A DNA stretch of 64,000 nucleotides from Terrirubrum flagellatum (GCF_022059845.1 NZ_CP091851.1:3658001-3722000), one strand, 5' to 3'. Counted from the stretch's first letter, positions 9,722 to 19,578 are shown. Numbers and translations: made by a program. The notes: generated from the letters alone by a model not told the origin.

Positions 9722-10492
9722 TCAAACCATCAACGCGCGCACGGTGTCGATAAGCAGCTTCAACGCTGCGACGCCGAGGAACAGATAGCACCAGAAGAAT
9801 AGGGTCTCGCGCGTCAGCCGATCATGCAGCGCGCGGCCGGCATAGACGCCAACCGGCACGATCGGCGACAGCGCCAGCGCCGCCCACAGCGCATGCGGGC
9901 GCGCAAGCCCAAGGATCGCGTAGGGAACGAGCTTCACCAGATTGCCGGCCATGAACACGGCGACGTTGGTCGCCGCGAACTTCGTCTTATCGAGGCCGCG
10001 ACGCAGCAGATACATCGCGATCGGCGGCCCGCCGGCATGGGCGACGAAAGTCGTGAAGCCTGACGCGAGACCGGCCGCGATGGCGAGCGGCGGCGAGGTC
10101 GGCGCATTCGACGGCGGCGCGGAGCGGCCCTTCAGAAAATAATGCGCGGTGAAACCGAGCGTCACCACGGAGATGACGAGCGTCACCCAGCGGGAATCGA
10201 CGGCGACGAACATCAGCCATCCCAGCCCGATCCCGACCACGAGCGCCGGCAGCAGCCATTTCAGGTCGGGAATCGACCAGTGCTTCGGCCCGAAAGCGCC
10301 GACCGCGAAGACGTCCATGAAGGTGATCAGCGGCGCGACGATGATCGCCGCGTCGAGCGGCGGCGCGGCGAGCGCCAGGATCGGGATGCCGATGATGGCG
10401 AGCCCGCCGCCGAAGGCCCCCTTGGCCATGGCCATGACGAAGGTCGCGACGAGACCGGCGGCGTAGAACAGGGGATCGCTGGGAAAAGGCAT
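9722..10492 (-). CDS. TauE/SafE-family inner-membrane permease
   Basis: This 256-residue polytopic membrane protein belongs to the TauE/SafE (DUF81) family, whose members export or import sulfite, sulfoacetate and other small anions. Eight or so hydrophobic helices are visible. The family-typical N-terminal segment has the GGLAIIGIPILAL pattern, and its C-terminal counterpart has ASGFTTFVAHAGGPPIAMYLL. The gene precedes the kinase-like gene by 8 bp in the same operon. There are no sulfur-metabolism genes nearby, so the transported substrate is open. Confidence 0.88.
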   Translation of the reverse strand: MPFPSDPLFYAAGLVATFVMAMAKGAFGGGLAIIGIPILALAAPPLDAAIIVAPLITFMDVFAVGAFGPKHWSIPDLKWLLPALVVGIGLGWLMFVAVDSRWVTLVISVVTLGFTAHYFLKGRSAPPSNAPTSPPLAIAAGLASGFTTFVAHAGGPPIAMYLLRRGLDKTKFAATNVAVFMAGNLVKLVPYAILGLARPHALWAALALSPIVPVGVYAGRALHDRLTRETLFFWCYLFLGVAALKLLIDTVRALMV

Positions 10493-10542
10493 GCGCGCAG
10501 TTAGCCGTTTCTTATGGCGCTTCGGCTATGTGAGGCCGGCCG

Positions 10543-11994
10543 ATGACTATCATCCTCACCTTCATCGTCAATTCGTTCCTGAATTTCGTTCTCGGCCTCG
10601 CGCTGGCGAAGTTCCTGGGGCCGGACGATTTTGGCCGCTACGCCATCGCCATGGCGTTCGCCGTGCTGGTCAACAGCGTGATGTTCGACTGGATCAGGCT
10701 GTCGACCGCCCGCTTCTACTCCGAGAAGGTCCGCGCCGAGCAGCCCGCCCTGCGCGGCACGCTCGATTTCCTCGTCGCCTGCATGTCGTTTGCGACCTTC
10801 GGGCTGCTTGCCGCGGCCGTGCTCGCCGGCGTCGATTTCCGCGTGCCAACCGCTCTCGCCTGCGCCGCGACAGTGGCCGGCCTCTGCATGGCGCTGTTCG
10901 ATTTCGGCGCGACGCTGACGCGCGCGCGCTTTCTCGATCGCAGCTACAGCCTGCTCGTCATCGTCAAGAATATTGCCGCCTTCATCCTCATGGTCGGGGG
11001 CGCGTGGATCACCGACGATCCGCTCGTTGTGCTGATCGGTTCGGCGCTGAGCTCCATGGCCTCGCTGCTGCTCGCGCGCCGCGTGCTGCATGATCATGGC
11101 GCCGATCTCACGAAGCCCGACTGGACTCTGGCCAAGCAATTCGCGCTCTACGGCCTGCCGCTGATGGCGGCGAACATGTTTTACCAGCTCATCACCTTCA
11201 TGAATCGCGCGATGATCGCCGACGCTTACGGCTATGCGGAAGCGGGCCAGTTCGCGCTTGCGACCGATATGGGCATCCGCATTTTCGCGACGCTCGGCTC
11301 GGCGCTTGATATTTTCCTCTTTCAGGTCGCGGTGAGAGCGGACGAGCAGAACGGCCGCGCGCACGCGGATCAACAACTGTCGCGCAACATGAGTCTGGTG
11401 CTGGCGCTCTGCGCTCCCCTTGCGGCGGGCTACTGGCTTGCGCTGCCGATGTTTGAAGCGCTCATCGTGCCGGCGGATTATCGCGGCCATTTCGCCGCCT
11501 ACAGCACGATCCTCATTCCGGCGATGTTCTGCTACGCGCTCGTTCTCTATGCGCTCAATCCCGTATTCCAGATTCAGAAGCGGACATGGCCCGTGATCGG
11601 CGCCGCTTTCATCGCCGTGATCGTGAATGCGATCTTCGCAAAGACGATCGCGCCGTCGCTTGGACCTTCGGGATTCGCATGGGCGCAATTCGCGGGCTAC
11701 AGCGCCGCGCTCGTGATGGTGTTCGTGGCGAGCCTCGTTCTCTCCAACGTGCGCCCCGCGCTCGGCGACGTGCTGCGCATCGTCGCGGCGACGGCGCTGA
11801 TGACGCTCTGCGTCTGGCCGCTGCGCGACCTCCCACCCGGCATCTTCAAACTCGCATTGATCGTCGCGCTCGGCGGCGCGATCTATGTCGGAATGGCGCT
11901 CGCACTCAATATCGCGGATGGACGGTCGATTCTGCGCGACAGGCTGGCCGCCCGCAAAGCGGGAGCGGGCCGCGCGCTGTTCACCGATCGCTAA
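10543..11994 (+). CDS. Wzx-like polysaccharide flippase (MOP superfamily)
   Basis: This 483-residue protein has about 12 predicted membrane helices and the pattern of lipid-linked oligosaccharide flippases and polysaccharide export proteins. The start FIVNSFLNFVLGLALAKFLGP followed by DFGRYAIAMAF is characteristic. It would move undecaprenyl-linked glycan across the inner membrane. It is divergent from the TauE/SafE gene (50 bp between starts) and close to a GT4 glycosyltransferase. No polymerase or chain-length gene is present, so this may be an isolated surface-glycan pair rather than a full locus. Confidence 0.85.
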   Translation: MTIILTFIVNSFLNFVLGLALAKFLGPDDFGRYAIAMAFAVLVNSVMFDWIRLSTARFYSEKVRAEQPALRGTLDFLVACMSFATFGLLAAAVLAGVDFRVPTALACAATVAGLCMALFDFGATLTRARFLDRSYSLLVIVKNIAAFILMVGGAWITDDPLVVLIGSALSSMASLLLARRVLHDHGADLTKPDWTLAKQFALYGLPLMAANMFYQLITFMNRAMIADAYGYAEAGQFALATDMGIRIFATLGSALDIFLFQVAVRADEQNGRAHADQQLSRNMSLVLALCAPLAAGYWLALPMFEALIVPADYRGHFAAYSTILIPAMFCYALVLYALNPVFQIQKRTWPVIGAAFIAVIVNAIFAKTIAPSLGPSGFAWAQFAGYSAALVMVFVASLVLSNVRPALGDVLRIVAATALMTLCVWPLRDLPPGIFKLALIVALGGAIYVGMALALNIADGRSILRDRLAARKAGAGRALFTDR

Positions 11995-12198
11995 CCAAGA
12001 CCGCGCCGCTTCAATCCTCCATTCACCAGTTCCGTTGAGCGCCTGTCAACCACGACGCGCGAAACCGCTGCGGCGCAGCGCTTTCTCATGCCCCTTGCCG
12101 GGCATTTTACCAATTCGGTGAACGGGTAACGCTAATGATTGGTGAGGGCGCGCAACCTGCGCGTCTTTCCGCGTATCGGTTGCGTCACGAGTCTGGCG

Positions 12199-12987
12199 AT
12201 GAAACATCCTATCCTGATGGCGGCGCTGCTGGCCGCAACTTCGGCTCCCGCCCTCTCCATTTCATCAGAAGCGCAGACCTTCGGGCAATCGTCCGAAGCC
12301 ATCACCGGGACTGTCGGCCCACGCGCTTCGCGTCCGACGCCCTATGCGCAGAATGTGATGCGCACTGCGAACAATCTCGGCGGCGGCTTCATCGAAATGC
12401 TGGTGACCGGCCGCGATCCGACGTCGCGAGGCGCAGACAATTATGTCTATGCGCCCGAGCCACAGCGGCGCGGCTATCTCCAGAACATGTACGCGTCGGT
12501 TCCGCCGCAGCAGGTCGAACAGCGCCCGGTGCGCAAGGAGATCGATCCGCGCTTCCTGAAGCAGGAGGTCGCCTATAGCGGACCGCATCGGCCCGGCACG
12601 ATCGTCATCGATACGCCGAACAAGTTCCTCTATCTCGTGCAGAGCGGCGGCACGGCGATCCGCTACGGCATTGGCGTCGGCCGGCCGGGATTCGCTTGGG
12701 CGGGCACAAAATCAATCACGCGCAAAGCGGAATGGCCAAGCTGGACGCCGCCGGCGGAAATGCTGAAGCGCCGGCCCGACCTGCCGCGCTTCATGGCCGG
12801 CGGCATCGAAAATCCGCTCGGCGCGCGCGCCATGTATCTCGGCTCTTCGCTCTATCGCATCCACGGCACCAACGAGCCGGAGACGATCGGTGAATCGGTT
12901 TCGTCAGGCTGCATCCGCATGACGAACGAAAACGTCGTCGATCTCTACAATCGCGTGCGCGTGGGAACGACCGTCATCGTGATGTGA
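12199..12987 (+). CDS. Periplasmic L,D-transpeptidase (YkuD domain)
   Basis: L,D-transpeptidases make 3-3 peptidoglycan cross-links or attach proteins to peptidoglycan. I start at the ATG at 12199, which begins a clean signal peptide (MKHPILMAALLAATSAPALS); a TTG at 12139 is possible but would spoil it. After a variable region of about 130 residues, the YkuD catalytic domain spans about 135-262. Its HGTN (His222) and SSGCIRM (catalytic Cys238) motifs are both intact. The 262-residue length is ordinary for rhizobial members. A strong shared terminator lies between this gene and the convergent DUF2076 gene. Confidence 0.92.
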   Translation: MKHPILMAALLAATSAPALSISSEAQTFGQSSEAITGTVGPRASRPTPYAQNVMRTANNLGGGFIEMLVTGRDPTSRGADNYVYAPEPQRRGYLQNMYASVPPQQVEQRPVRKEIDPRFLKQEVAYSGPHRPGTIVIDTPNKFLYLVQSGGTAIRYGIGVGRPGFAWAGTKSITRKAEWPSWTPPAEMLKRRPDLPRFMAGGIENPLGARAMYLGSSLYRIHGTNEPETIGESVSSGCIRMTNENVVDLYNRVRVGTTVIVM

Positions 12988-13021
12988 GCGGACACATAAA
13001 GCGATCATTGTCGCGCCAACA

Positions 13022-13049
13022 AAAAACCCGCGCCGAAGCGCGGGTTTTT
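13022..13049. terminator. Bidirectional rho-independent terminator
   Basis: A perfect CCCGCGC/GCGCGGG stem with a CGAA tetraloop is flanked by an A run on one side and a T run on the other. It therefore works in both directions. It lies between the convergent L,D-transpeptidase and DUF2076 genes and is the clearest terminator in the window. Confidence 0.92.
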
Positions 13050-13071
13050 CTTTGCCTGATATGAGACGCGA

Positions 13072-13866
13072 TCAGGTCCAGTCGCTGTCGCTTCCGCCGC
13101 CACCGCCGAAATCGGAGCCGCTTTCGTCTTCGTAGGACGCGTTGTCGTAGCTTCCGTCCTGACCCGAGGAACCCGGGTCCTGATAGCCGGCGTTATCGTA
13201 GCTGCTGTTGTCGGAGTTGCTGTTCGAGTGATCGCTCAGCGAGGCCGACTGGTCGCTCTTGCTGTCGCCGAAGCCCAGCGAGTTGGCGATGCCGCTCGCG
13301 CCGCCATGGCTGTTGAAGGCGTTCATCAGCGCGTTGCCGGCGATCAGCCCGCCGGCGACGCCGGCCGCTGTGACGGCAGCCGTGCCGAGGAAGCCCATGC
13401 CGCCGCTACGGGCGGGAGCCGCCTGCGCCTGCGCCGGAGCGTAGCCCTGTTGGTAGCCCTGGCCGCCGGCGGGAGCGCCCCACGGGCTCGGCTGCTGCTG
13501 CGGAGGCGCGCCATAGCCGGCCGCGCGCTGCGGTTGGCTGAAGGACGGCGCCGGGCCGGTCGGACGCGCGGCTGAGCCGCCGCCGAAGATGCTCGACAGG
13601 AAGCCGCCGGACTGGGCCGGGGCCTGCTGCGGCGCGGCTTGGCGTAGGCGCGCCACCTCGGCCTGGAGCTGCTCCACCTGCTGGCTCAGATTTCCAAGCG
13701 CCTGTTCCTGCACAAAAATCGACTGGGCCATCGCGTAAGGCGCGTAGGGCTGCTCGCGAATCCGGTCCGCGATGAAACGTTCGGCCTCCGGATCACGCGG
13801 CTGGTAAGCCGCTTCGCGCAAGCGATCGAAGATACCGCCGATCACATTGCGTTCTTCGGGGGTCAT
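13072..13866 (-). CDS. DUF2076 domain protein
   Basis: This 264-residue protein matches the DUF2076 family, of unknown function. It starts MTPEERNVIGGIFDRLREA, then has a short coiled-coil (about 65-90: NLSQQVEQLQAEVARL) and a Pro/Gln/Gly-rich linker. A single glycine-rich hydrophobic stretch (GFLGTAAVTAAGVAGGLIAG) could insert in a membrane. The C-terminal tail is rich in Ser, Asp and Gly and very acidic. The start at 13866 is supported by an AGGAG site 6-9 bases upstream; a longer frame exists but lacks one. The family is often described as periplasmic ligand-binding sensor-like, but no function is shown. Confidence 0.85.
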   Translation of the reverse strand: MTPEERNVIGGIFDRLREAAYQPRDPEAERFIADRIREQPYAPYAMAQSIFVQEQALGNLSQQVEQLQAEVARLRQAAPQQAPAQSGGFLSSIFGGGSAARPTGPAPSFSQPQRAAGYGAPPQQQPSPWGAPAGGQGYQQGYAPAQAQAAPARSGGMGFLGTAAVTAAGVAGGLIAGNALMNAFNSHGGASGIANSLGFGDSKSDQSASLSDHSNSNSDNSSYDNAGYQDPGSSGQDGSYDNASYEDESGSDFGGGGGSDSDWT

Positions 13867-14017
13867 GGTCGTTCTCCTCTGGTGGGAGGCGTCAGTCGGC
13901 CTCCGCGCCACAAGACATGGAAAACAAGCGTGGCGTTTTCAAGCCATACCAAATACGCCGAGCTGGCGTCGATTATGTGAATGTGTCCTGGCGCACATGC
14001 CCCGCAAAGCGCGCTTA

Positions 14018-14155
14018 GAGCATGGCGCGAAAAAGCGGGAACCGGTTTTTCCGAGACGAACGCTAGCGTTCGCTCTGCGAAAGCCATGCTCTAAACTTCT
14101 GGAATCGATCGCGTTCCCGCATTTTGATTGATTCAATCAAAATGCGGCGTGATCT
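14018..14155 (+). repeat. GCATGGCGCG / GATCACGCCGC palindromic repeat, copy 1
   Basis: This two-part element consists of an imperfect palindrome that begins GAGCATGGCGCGAAAAA and ends AAAGCCATGCTC, with AACGCTAGCGTT inside. A second hairpin follows: TTTTGATTG, a short loop, CAATCAAAA, ending GCGGCGTGATCT. Full copies are at 15217-15323, 49583-49720 and 56314-56451, and a fragment is near 39571-39617. The last two bases overlap the stop codon of the next gene. Together with the DUF2076 upstream region it fills the 287-bp gap. Confidence 0.88.
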
Positions 14156-15077
14156 AGAAATCGTGGTTCAGCTTGAGCTTGACGATGTGGCGCGAGAAAT
14201 TCGTGAGATCGAGATTGCCGCCCACGGAGTTCGCGCGCCCCGCGACCTGCACGTTCCATGCGCCGGAGAACGCCCAGCCCTGGGTGAAGGCCCAGTAGAA
14301 ATTCGGGCCGAGGAAGGTCGCGTTCCCGAGTTCACGCGAGAATCCGACGCTGTCATAGCGGCGGAAATGGCTGAGCTCTCCGCCCGCGAAAACGCCGTCC
14401 GCGAATTGCCACGTCCCCGCCGCGCCCAGGCGCGCCACGGACGTGTTGGCGTAGCCGTTCCGGGGCGAGCCGAGATCCTGGAAATTCCAGTCGTAGCTCG
14501 CGTTCAGCGCGCCGAAGAGTTTGCCGGCGATCAACTCCTTGTCGGCGAAAATGGAGAAGACGCCGTCATAGACGCTGCGCGAGCGGCCTTCGAGCGTGTA
14601 GTAGGCGCCGTTGGTGGCGGCCCCCTGCAACACGGCGTCGAAGGTCAGACCGACGCCGTGAATGTCGCGTCCCAGCAGCTTGTATTTGAATTCCACGCCG
14701 CCGCCGAACTGCGAGCCATTCGCCTTCGTCCCGAAGGTTTTGGAATAGGTCGGGCCGCCGAACAGGTAGGGGTCGACCTCGATGCAGGGGAAGGGCGAAT
14801 AGGTCGCCTGAAGATTTCCGCTGTGAGCGCCGAGGCGGCCTCCACGCGTTCCAAACGAGCCGCTATAGGTTCCGGACAACGAGAGTTGCTTCCAGTCGTT
14901 GACGTCCGATCCCGTATTGAAGCCGAACACGTCGTTGACGAGGCTGTTCTTCTCAAGACAGGCGTTCGAGGCGGAGGGCGACGGCGCGGGCGCCCGTAAA
15001 TCCGCCCCTGAGGCGCCGCCGCATCCCAGCGGAAGCGCCGCCAAGGCGCCGATCCATCGCAACCTGCCCCCGATCAT
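14154..15077 (-). CDS. Outer-membrane beta-barrel protein, paralogue 1
   Basis: This 307-residue exported protein has an N-terminal signal sequence and a series of amphipathic, aromatic-rich strands ending in Phe, as expected of an outer-membrane barrel. It is clearly paralogous to the next gene: both share ACLEKN, DVFGF, GGGxExKYKxLGRD, DKELIxGKLxGAxN, HFRRY and LGPNFYW. The function of the pair is unknown; a porin-like or surface role is an inference. I start at the ATG at 15077, because the longer frame to 15137 has no convincing signal peptide. A Fur-like palindrome lies 10 bases upstream. The stop codon coincides with the edge of a dispersed repeat. Confidence 0.75.
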   Translation of the reverse strand: MIGGRLRWIGALAALPLGCGGASGADLRAPAPSPSASNACLEKNSLVNDVFGFNTGSDVNDWKQLSLSGTYSGSFGTRGGRLGAHSGNLQATYSPFPCIEVDPYLFGGPTYSKTFGTKANGSQFGGGVEFKYKLLGRDIHGVGLTFDAVLQGAATNGAYYTLEGRSRSVYDGVFSIFADKELIAGKLFGALNASYDWNFQDLGSPRNGYANTSVARLGAAGTWQFADGVFAGGELSHFRRYDSVGFSRELGNATFLGPNFYWAFTQGWAFSGAWNVQVAGRANSVGGNLDLTNFSRHIVKLKLNHDF

Positions 15078-15087
15078 CGCCCCACCA

Positions 15088-15110
15088 TTATTGCGAACCG
15101 TTCTCAATAA
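15088..15110 (-). promoter_or_regulatory. Fur-like operator upstream of outer-membrane paralogue 1
   Basis: This is a 23-bp imperfect palindrome. Read on the minus strand, it is TTATTGAGAAC, one base, then GTTCGCAATAA, with a single mismatched pair. It resembles the GAGAAT-N-ATTCTC form of Fur boxes. It sits immediately upstream of the barrel-protein start, so binding would block expression. The paralogue at 15361-16278 has no such site. Iron control is an inference. Confidence 0.5.
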
Positions 15111-15216
15111 CAAAGCACGCGGCCGGATTCGGCGCAACCGCTATTTCACGCATTCATTGCGGACGAGAGACATGGCGCCGCCAACAACGCGCCGGCAGCA
15201 AAAAGCGGCCACGGGT

Positions 15217-15323
15217 GCATGGCGCGAAAAAGTGGGAACCGGTTTTTCGCGAAAGCCATGCTCCCAATTTTAGAATCGATCACGCCGCACTTTGATTGTT
15301 TCAATCAAAGTGCGGCGTGATCT
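15217..15323 (+). repeat. GCATGGCGCG / GATCACGCCGC palindromic repeat, copy 2
   Basis: Same family and orientation as copy 1, but the AACGCTAGCGTT segment is missing, so the first hairpin is shorter. The second hairpin (CTTTGATTG...CAATCAAAG, then GCGGCGTGATCT) is complete. It lies in the 283-bp gap between the two outer-membrane paralogues. Confidence 0.87.
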
Positions 15324-15360
15324 GGGGGCCGCTTTCAAACAATCGACGATTTGCCGTCGA

Positions 15361-16278
15361 TCAGAAGGAGTAGGCGAACTTCACCTTCAGCAGGTGCTGG
15401 TTGAAGTTCACGATATCGAGGTCGCCGCCCGAGAGCGCCGGACCTCCCGTCGTCTTGCCAGCCACCTGCACATTGTAAGCGGCCGTGACGGCGAGCTTGG
15501 GCGTCGCCTGCCAGTAGAAGTTCGGGCCAAGTGTCGTGGCGTAGCCGAACTCATCGCCGAAGAAGCCCTTGTAGCGGCGGAAGTGATTGATGTCGGCGCC
15601 GATGAAGAAGCCCTCGACGAGCTGGTAGCTCAGCGCGGCGCCGAGACGCAGCACGCCGGTGTCGGTCGCATCGCCGATGCCGGCGATCACCTTGTTGCGG
15701 AAGTTGAAGTCGTAGGCGACGTTGATCGCGCCATAGAGCTTGCCGCTGATCAGCTCCTTGTCGAGGAACAGCGACGGGATGACGTCCCAGGTGCTCTTGG
15801 TCGGCGCGTAGAAGGCGCCATCATTGCCGACGCCCTGCACGATGATGTCGAAGGTCGCGCCGAGGCCGTGCGTGTCGCGGCCAAGGAACTTGTATTTCGC
15901 CTCGAGGCCGCCGCCGAAATAGCTGCCATTGCCGATGCCGCCGAGGCCGCCATTCTTCACCCAGCCGCCGGTCAGATACGGGCCGATCTCCATGCAGGGC
16001 AGGATGCCGTAGGACACCTGGCCGATGATCTGATGGCCGTTGAAGTCGCCGAAGCGCGTGCCGTAAAAGCCATTGTACTGAACGCTCGCAGACAGCGCCT
16101 GATAATCGTTGGTGTCCGTGCCGACCTGGAAGCCGAACACGTCGATCGGCAGCGCGTTCTTCTCAAGGCAGGCGGCGCTCGGCGGCGGAACCGGCGCGCC
16201 CTTGCGCGACGGGAGATCGGCGGCGAAAGCGGCGCCCGAGACAAGAACGGCGGACGCGAGAGCTGCGAAACGAAGCAT
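15361..16278 (-). CDS. Outer-membrane beta-barrel protein, paralogue 2
   Basis: This 305-residue exported protein has a textbook signal peptide (MLRFAALASAVLVSGAAFA) followed by ADLPSRK. It has alternating hydrophobic strands and a terminal Phe typical of outer-membrane barrels. It is about as long as the adjacent paralogue and shares its conserved blocks (ACLEKNA, DVFGFQ, GGGLEAKYKFLGRD, DKELISGKLYGAIN, ADINHFRRY, LGPNFYWQ). A tandem duplication is the simplest explanation. I chose the ATG at 16278 because it begins the signal peptide. The family is not one I can name. Confidence 0.78.
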   Translation of the reverse strand: MLRFAALASAVLVSGAAFAADLPSRKGAPVPPPSAACLEKNALPIDVFGFQVGTDTNDYQALSASVQYNGFYGTRFGDFNGHQIIGQVSYGILPCMEIGPYLTGGWVKNGGLGGIGNGSYFGGGLEAKYKFLGRDTHGLGATFDIIVQGVGNDGAFYAPTKSTWDVIPSLFLDKELISGKLYGAINVAYDFNFRNKVIAGIGDATDTGVLRLGAALSYQLVEGFFIGADINHFRRYKGFFGDEFGYATTLGPNFYWQATPKLAVTAAYNVQVAGKTTGGPALSGGDLDIVNFNQHLLKVKFAYSF

Positions 16279-16431
16279 TGGAGTGTCCTGAATGTGCCCC
16301 AGCATTATGCTTCCAATATCTGGAACCTTCCGCGCCGGCTCAAGGAAAACATGCTGAAATCGCTGTGCAGGTTGCACTGCAAATAGGCAAACAAGCCTGA
16401 TTTTCGTGGATTGATCCACGCTGTTGCAATC

Positions 16432-16482
16432 TCGCCACAAACGTGGCGATGACACGGCGAGAACCGGGCGAGCCCGGCTCTC
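16432..16482 (-). terminator. Possible factor-dependent terminator stem-loops after malate synthase
   Basis: Two stem-loops lie within 51 bases. One is TCGCCAC/GTGGCGA with a 4-base loop; the other is an 11-bp near-perfect stem around GCCGGGC. Neither has a T run on the minus strand. They fall 50-100 bases beyond the aceB stop codon and before the next gene's promoter region. The rest of the 256-bp gap shows nothing recognisable. Confidence 0.35.
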
Positions 16483-16534
16483 ATCCATTAACATCTTCTT
16501 TATTCTCGCGAATTCGGCTTTATCGCCGATATTT

Positions 16535-18136
<1,602 letters not shown>

Positions 18137-18241
18137 GAGGCGTCTCCTTGCTGGTTGCGTGTGACGCCAGCCCTCTACGCTCCGGTCACTTATGCGATAA
18201 CCCGATGTAATCGCCCAAGGCTGTTTCCACTCTGGAAAAGA

Positions 18242-18997
18242 TCAGGCGTCGTTTGCGGCAGTCTTGCCAACATGCGGCCTGAGCTGGCTGCGCAGCCAGA
18301 GGCCGAACATCACGACCGTCACGCCGGCCAGCGCGAACCAGGTGATGGCGTATTGCAGATGGTCGTTGCGCAGATTGATTTCATCAAGCTGCGGTCGCGG
18401 CCAGCCGCCCGGCGGGACCGGCTGCTCCAGCTCGATGAAAAAGGGCGGCGCCCTGCTCGCCTCGTGAATGCCGGTCGCGCGCTGCATGCCGGCGAGATCG
18501 CGCCAGAACCATTGATTGCGGGCGACATCGTTCGCCGGCGTGAACGAACCCGCCTGCTCCGGCATGCGAATGCGACCAATAATCGAAACCTCTCCTGCGA
18601 GCTGGCCGTCGGCGCGCATCGCGGGATTCTTCAGGCGATCGGGCACGACGCCGCGCATCACAAGCACTGCGCCTTCCTCGGTGTCGAAGCGCGTGATCAC
18701 CATCCAGCCCGCGCCATTGCGCTGGGCTGAGATCATCAGCAGTTCGCGATTGTTGTCGAAAATCCCTTTCGCGGCGACGCGGGCGAAGTCGGCGCCGTCG
18801 ACCGTTTTGGGGTCGCGCCATTCCGGCGGAATATCCTTGAGATCGGCCGGCGCGCCTGATGCCCGCGCCTCGACCTGCGCGATCAACGCCTCCTTCCACG
18901 CCTTGCGCTGCAACTGCCAGACGCCGAGCGAGCACAGGATCGCGAACAGGATCAGCGTCGCGAGGGAGAAGCCGATGAATTTGCGAGAGGACGTCAC
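18242..18997 (-). CDS. SURF1-family cytochrome c oxidase assembly protein
   Basis: SURF1 proteins help insert heme a into subunit I of aa3-type cytochrome oxidase. The 251-residue protein has the standard two membrane helices, one near residues 7-26 and one near 215-235, with a periplasmic domain between. The hallmark LGVWQLQRKAWK follows helix 1, and NDHLQYAITWF precedes helix 2. The start is a GTG at 18997. It lies downstream of a DUF983 gene, an arrangement typical of rhizobial cox clusters, but the oxidase structural genes are not nearby. Confidence 0.93.
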   Translation of the reverse strand: MTSSRKFIGFSLATLILFAILCSLGVWQLQRKAWKEALIAQVEARASGAPADLKDIPPEWRDPKTVDGADFARVAAKGIFDNNRELLMISAQRNGAGWMVITRFDTEEGAVLVMRGVVPDRLKNPAMRADGQLAGEVSIIGRIRMPEQAGSFTPANDVARNQWFWRDLAGMQRATGIHEASRAPPFFIELEQPVPPGGWPRPQLDEINLRNDHLQYAITWFALAGVTVVMFGLWLRSQLRPHVGKTAANDA

Positions 18998-19004
18998 GCG
19001 AAGT

Positions 19005-19141
19005 CACCCTCCCCTTGAAGGGGAGGGTCGGCGGAGCAAAGCGACGCCGGGGTGGGGTGAGTTTGTCGGCGCCTGTTCGATTTCACCCCACCCCGCTCCT
19101 CGCCTTCGGCCCGGATCGACCCTCCCCCTCAAGGGGAGGGT
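19005..19141. repeat. Dispersed palindromic repeat, CCCTCCCC variant
   Basis: This lies between DUF983 and SURF1. Outer hairpins ACCCTCCCCTTGAAGGGGAGGGT and the matching ACCCTCCCCCT...AGGGGAGGGT flank GGGGTGGGGTGA and TCACCCCACCCC segments. It is related in plan to the copies at 4499, 33610 and 35359 but differs in sequence. There is no coding potential. Confidence 0.75.
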
Positions 19142-19182
19142 GAGCGCGCGCATCGGAACGCTTGTGGTGAGAGTGGCGACGC

Positions 19183-19548
19183 TCACTTCTCGAACCGCCC
19201 CTCTTCAGCGCGATTGGAATATTGCAGGCAGATCATCACGCCCTTTAGCGGACGCAGCAGCGCGGCGCTCAAGAGGATGGCGAGCGTCGGCCAGAGCGTG
19301 AAATGAATCCAGATCGCCGGCTCGACCGTAAATTCAAGCCACAGCGCGCCGCCGACCACGATGAAGCCGACGATGAACATGAGGAAAACGGCCGGACCAT
19401 CGGCGGAATCGGCGAAGGAATAATCGAGATCGCACGCGTCGCATTTCGGCGCGAGCGTGAGATAGCCCGCGAACAATTTCCCCTGGCCGCAGCGCGGGCA
19501 TTTGCCGGCGAGGCCGACGGCAATGGGATTTTGCGGGGGATATTGCAT
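19183..19548 (-). CDS. DUF983 family membrane protein with zinc-ribbon-like cysteines
   Basis: This 121-residue member of DUF983 has two CxxC pairs near the N-terminus (Cys17/Cys20 and Cys36/Cys39), as in a small zinc ribbon, followed by two hydrophobic helices (about 52-74 and 78-100). In rhizobia the family sits in the cytochrome-oxidase assembly cluster directly before SURF1, as here. A role in oxidase biogenesis is inferred from context only. I start at the ATG at 19548; the longer frame runs into the upstream palindromic repeat and encodes nothing family-like. Confidence 0.85.
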   Translation of the reverse strand: MQYPPQNPIAVGLAGKCPRCGQGKLFAGYLTLAPKCDACDLDYSFADSADGPAVFLMFIVGFIVVGGALWLEFTVEPAIWIHFTLWPTLAILLSAALLRPLKGVMICLQYSNRAEEGRFEK

Positions 19549-19578
19549 CGCGTCTCGCCTGTTCGCCGTCCTACCCTC

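Noticed and set aside
14100-14140. TTGAT-n-ATCAA segments in the repeats as Fnr boxes
   Set aside because: The half-site spacing is 7 rather than 4 and the motif is part of every copy of the repeat hairpin.
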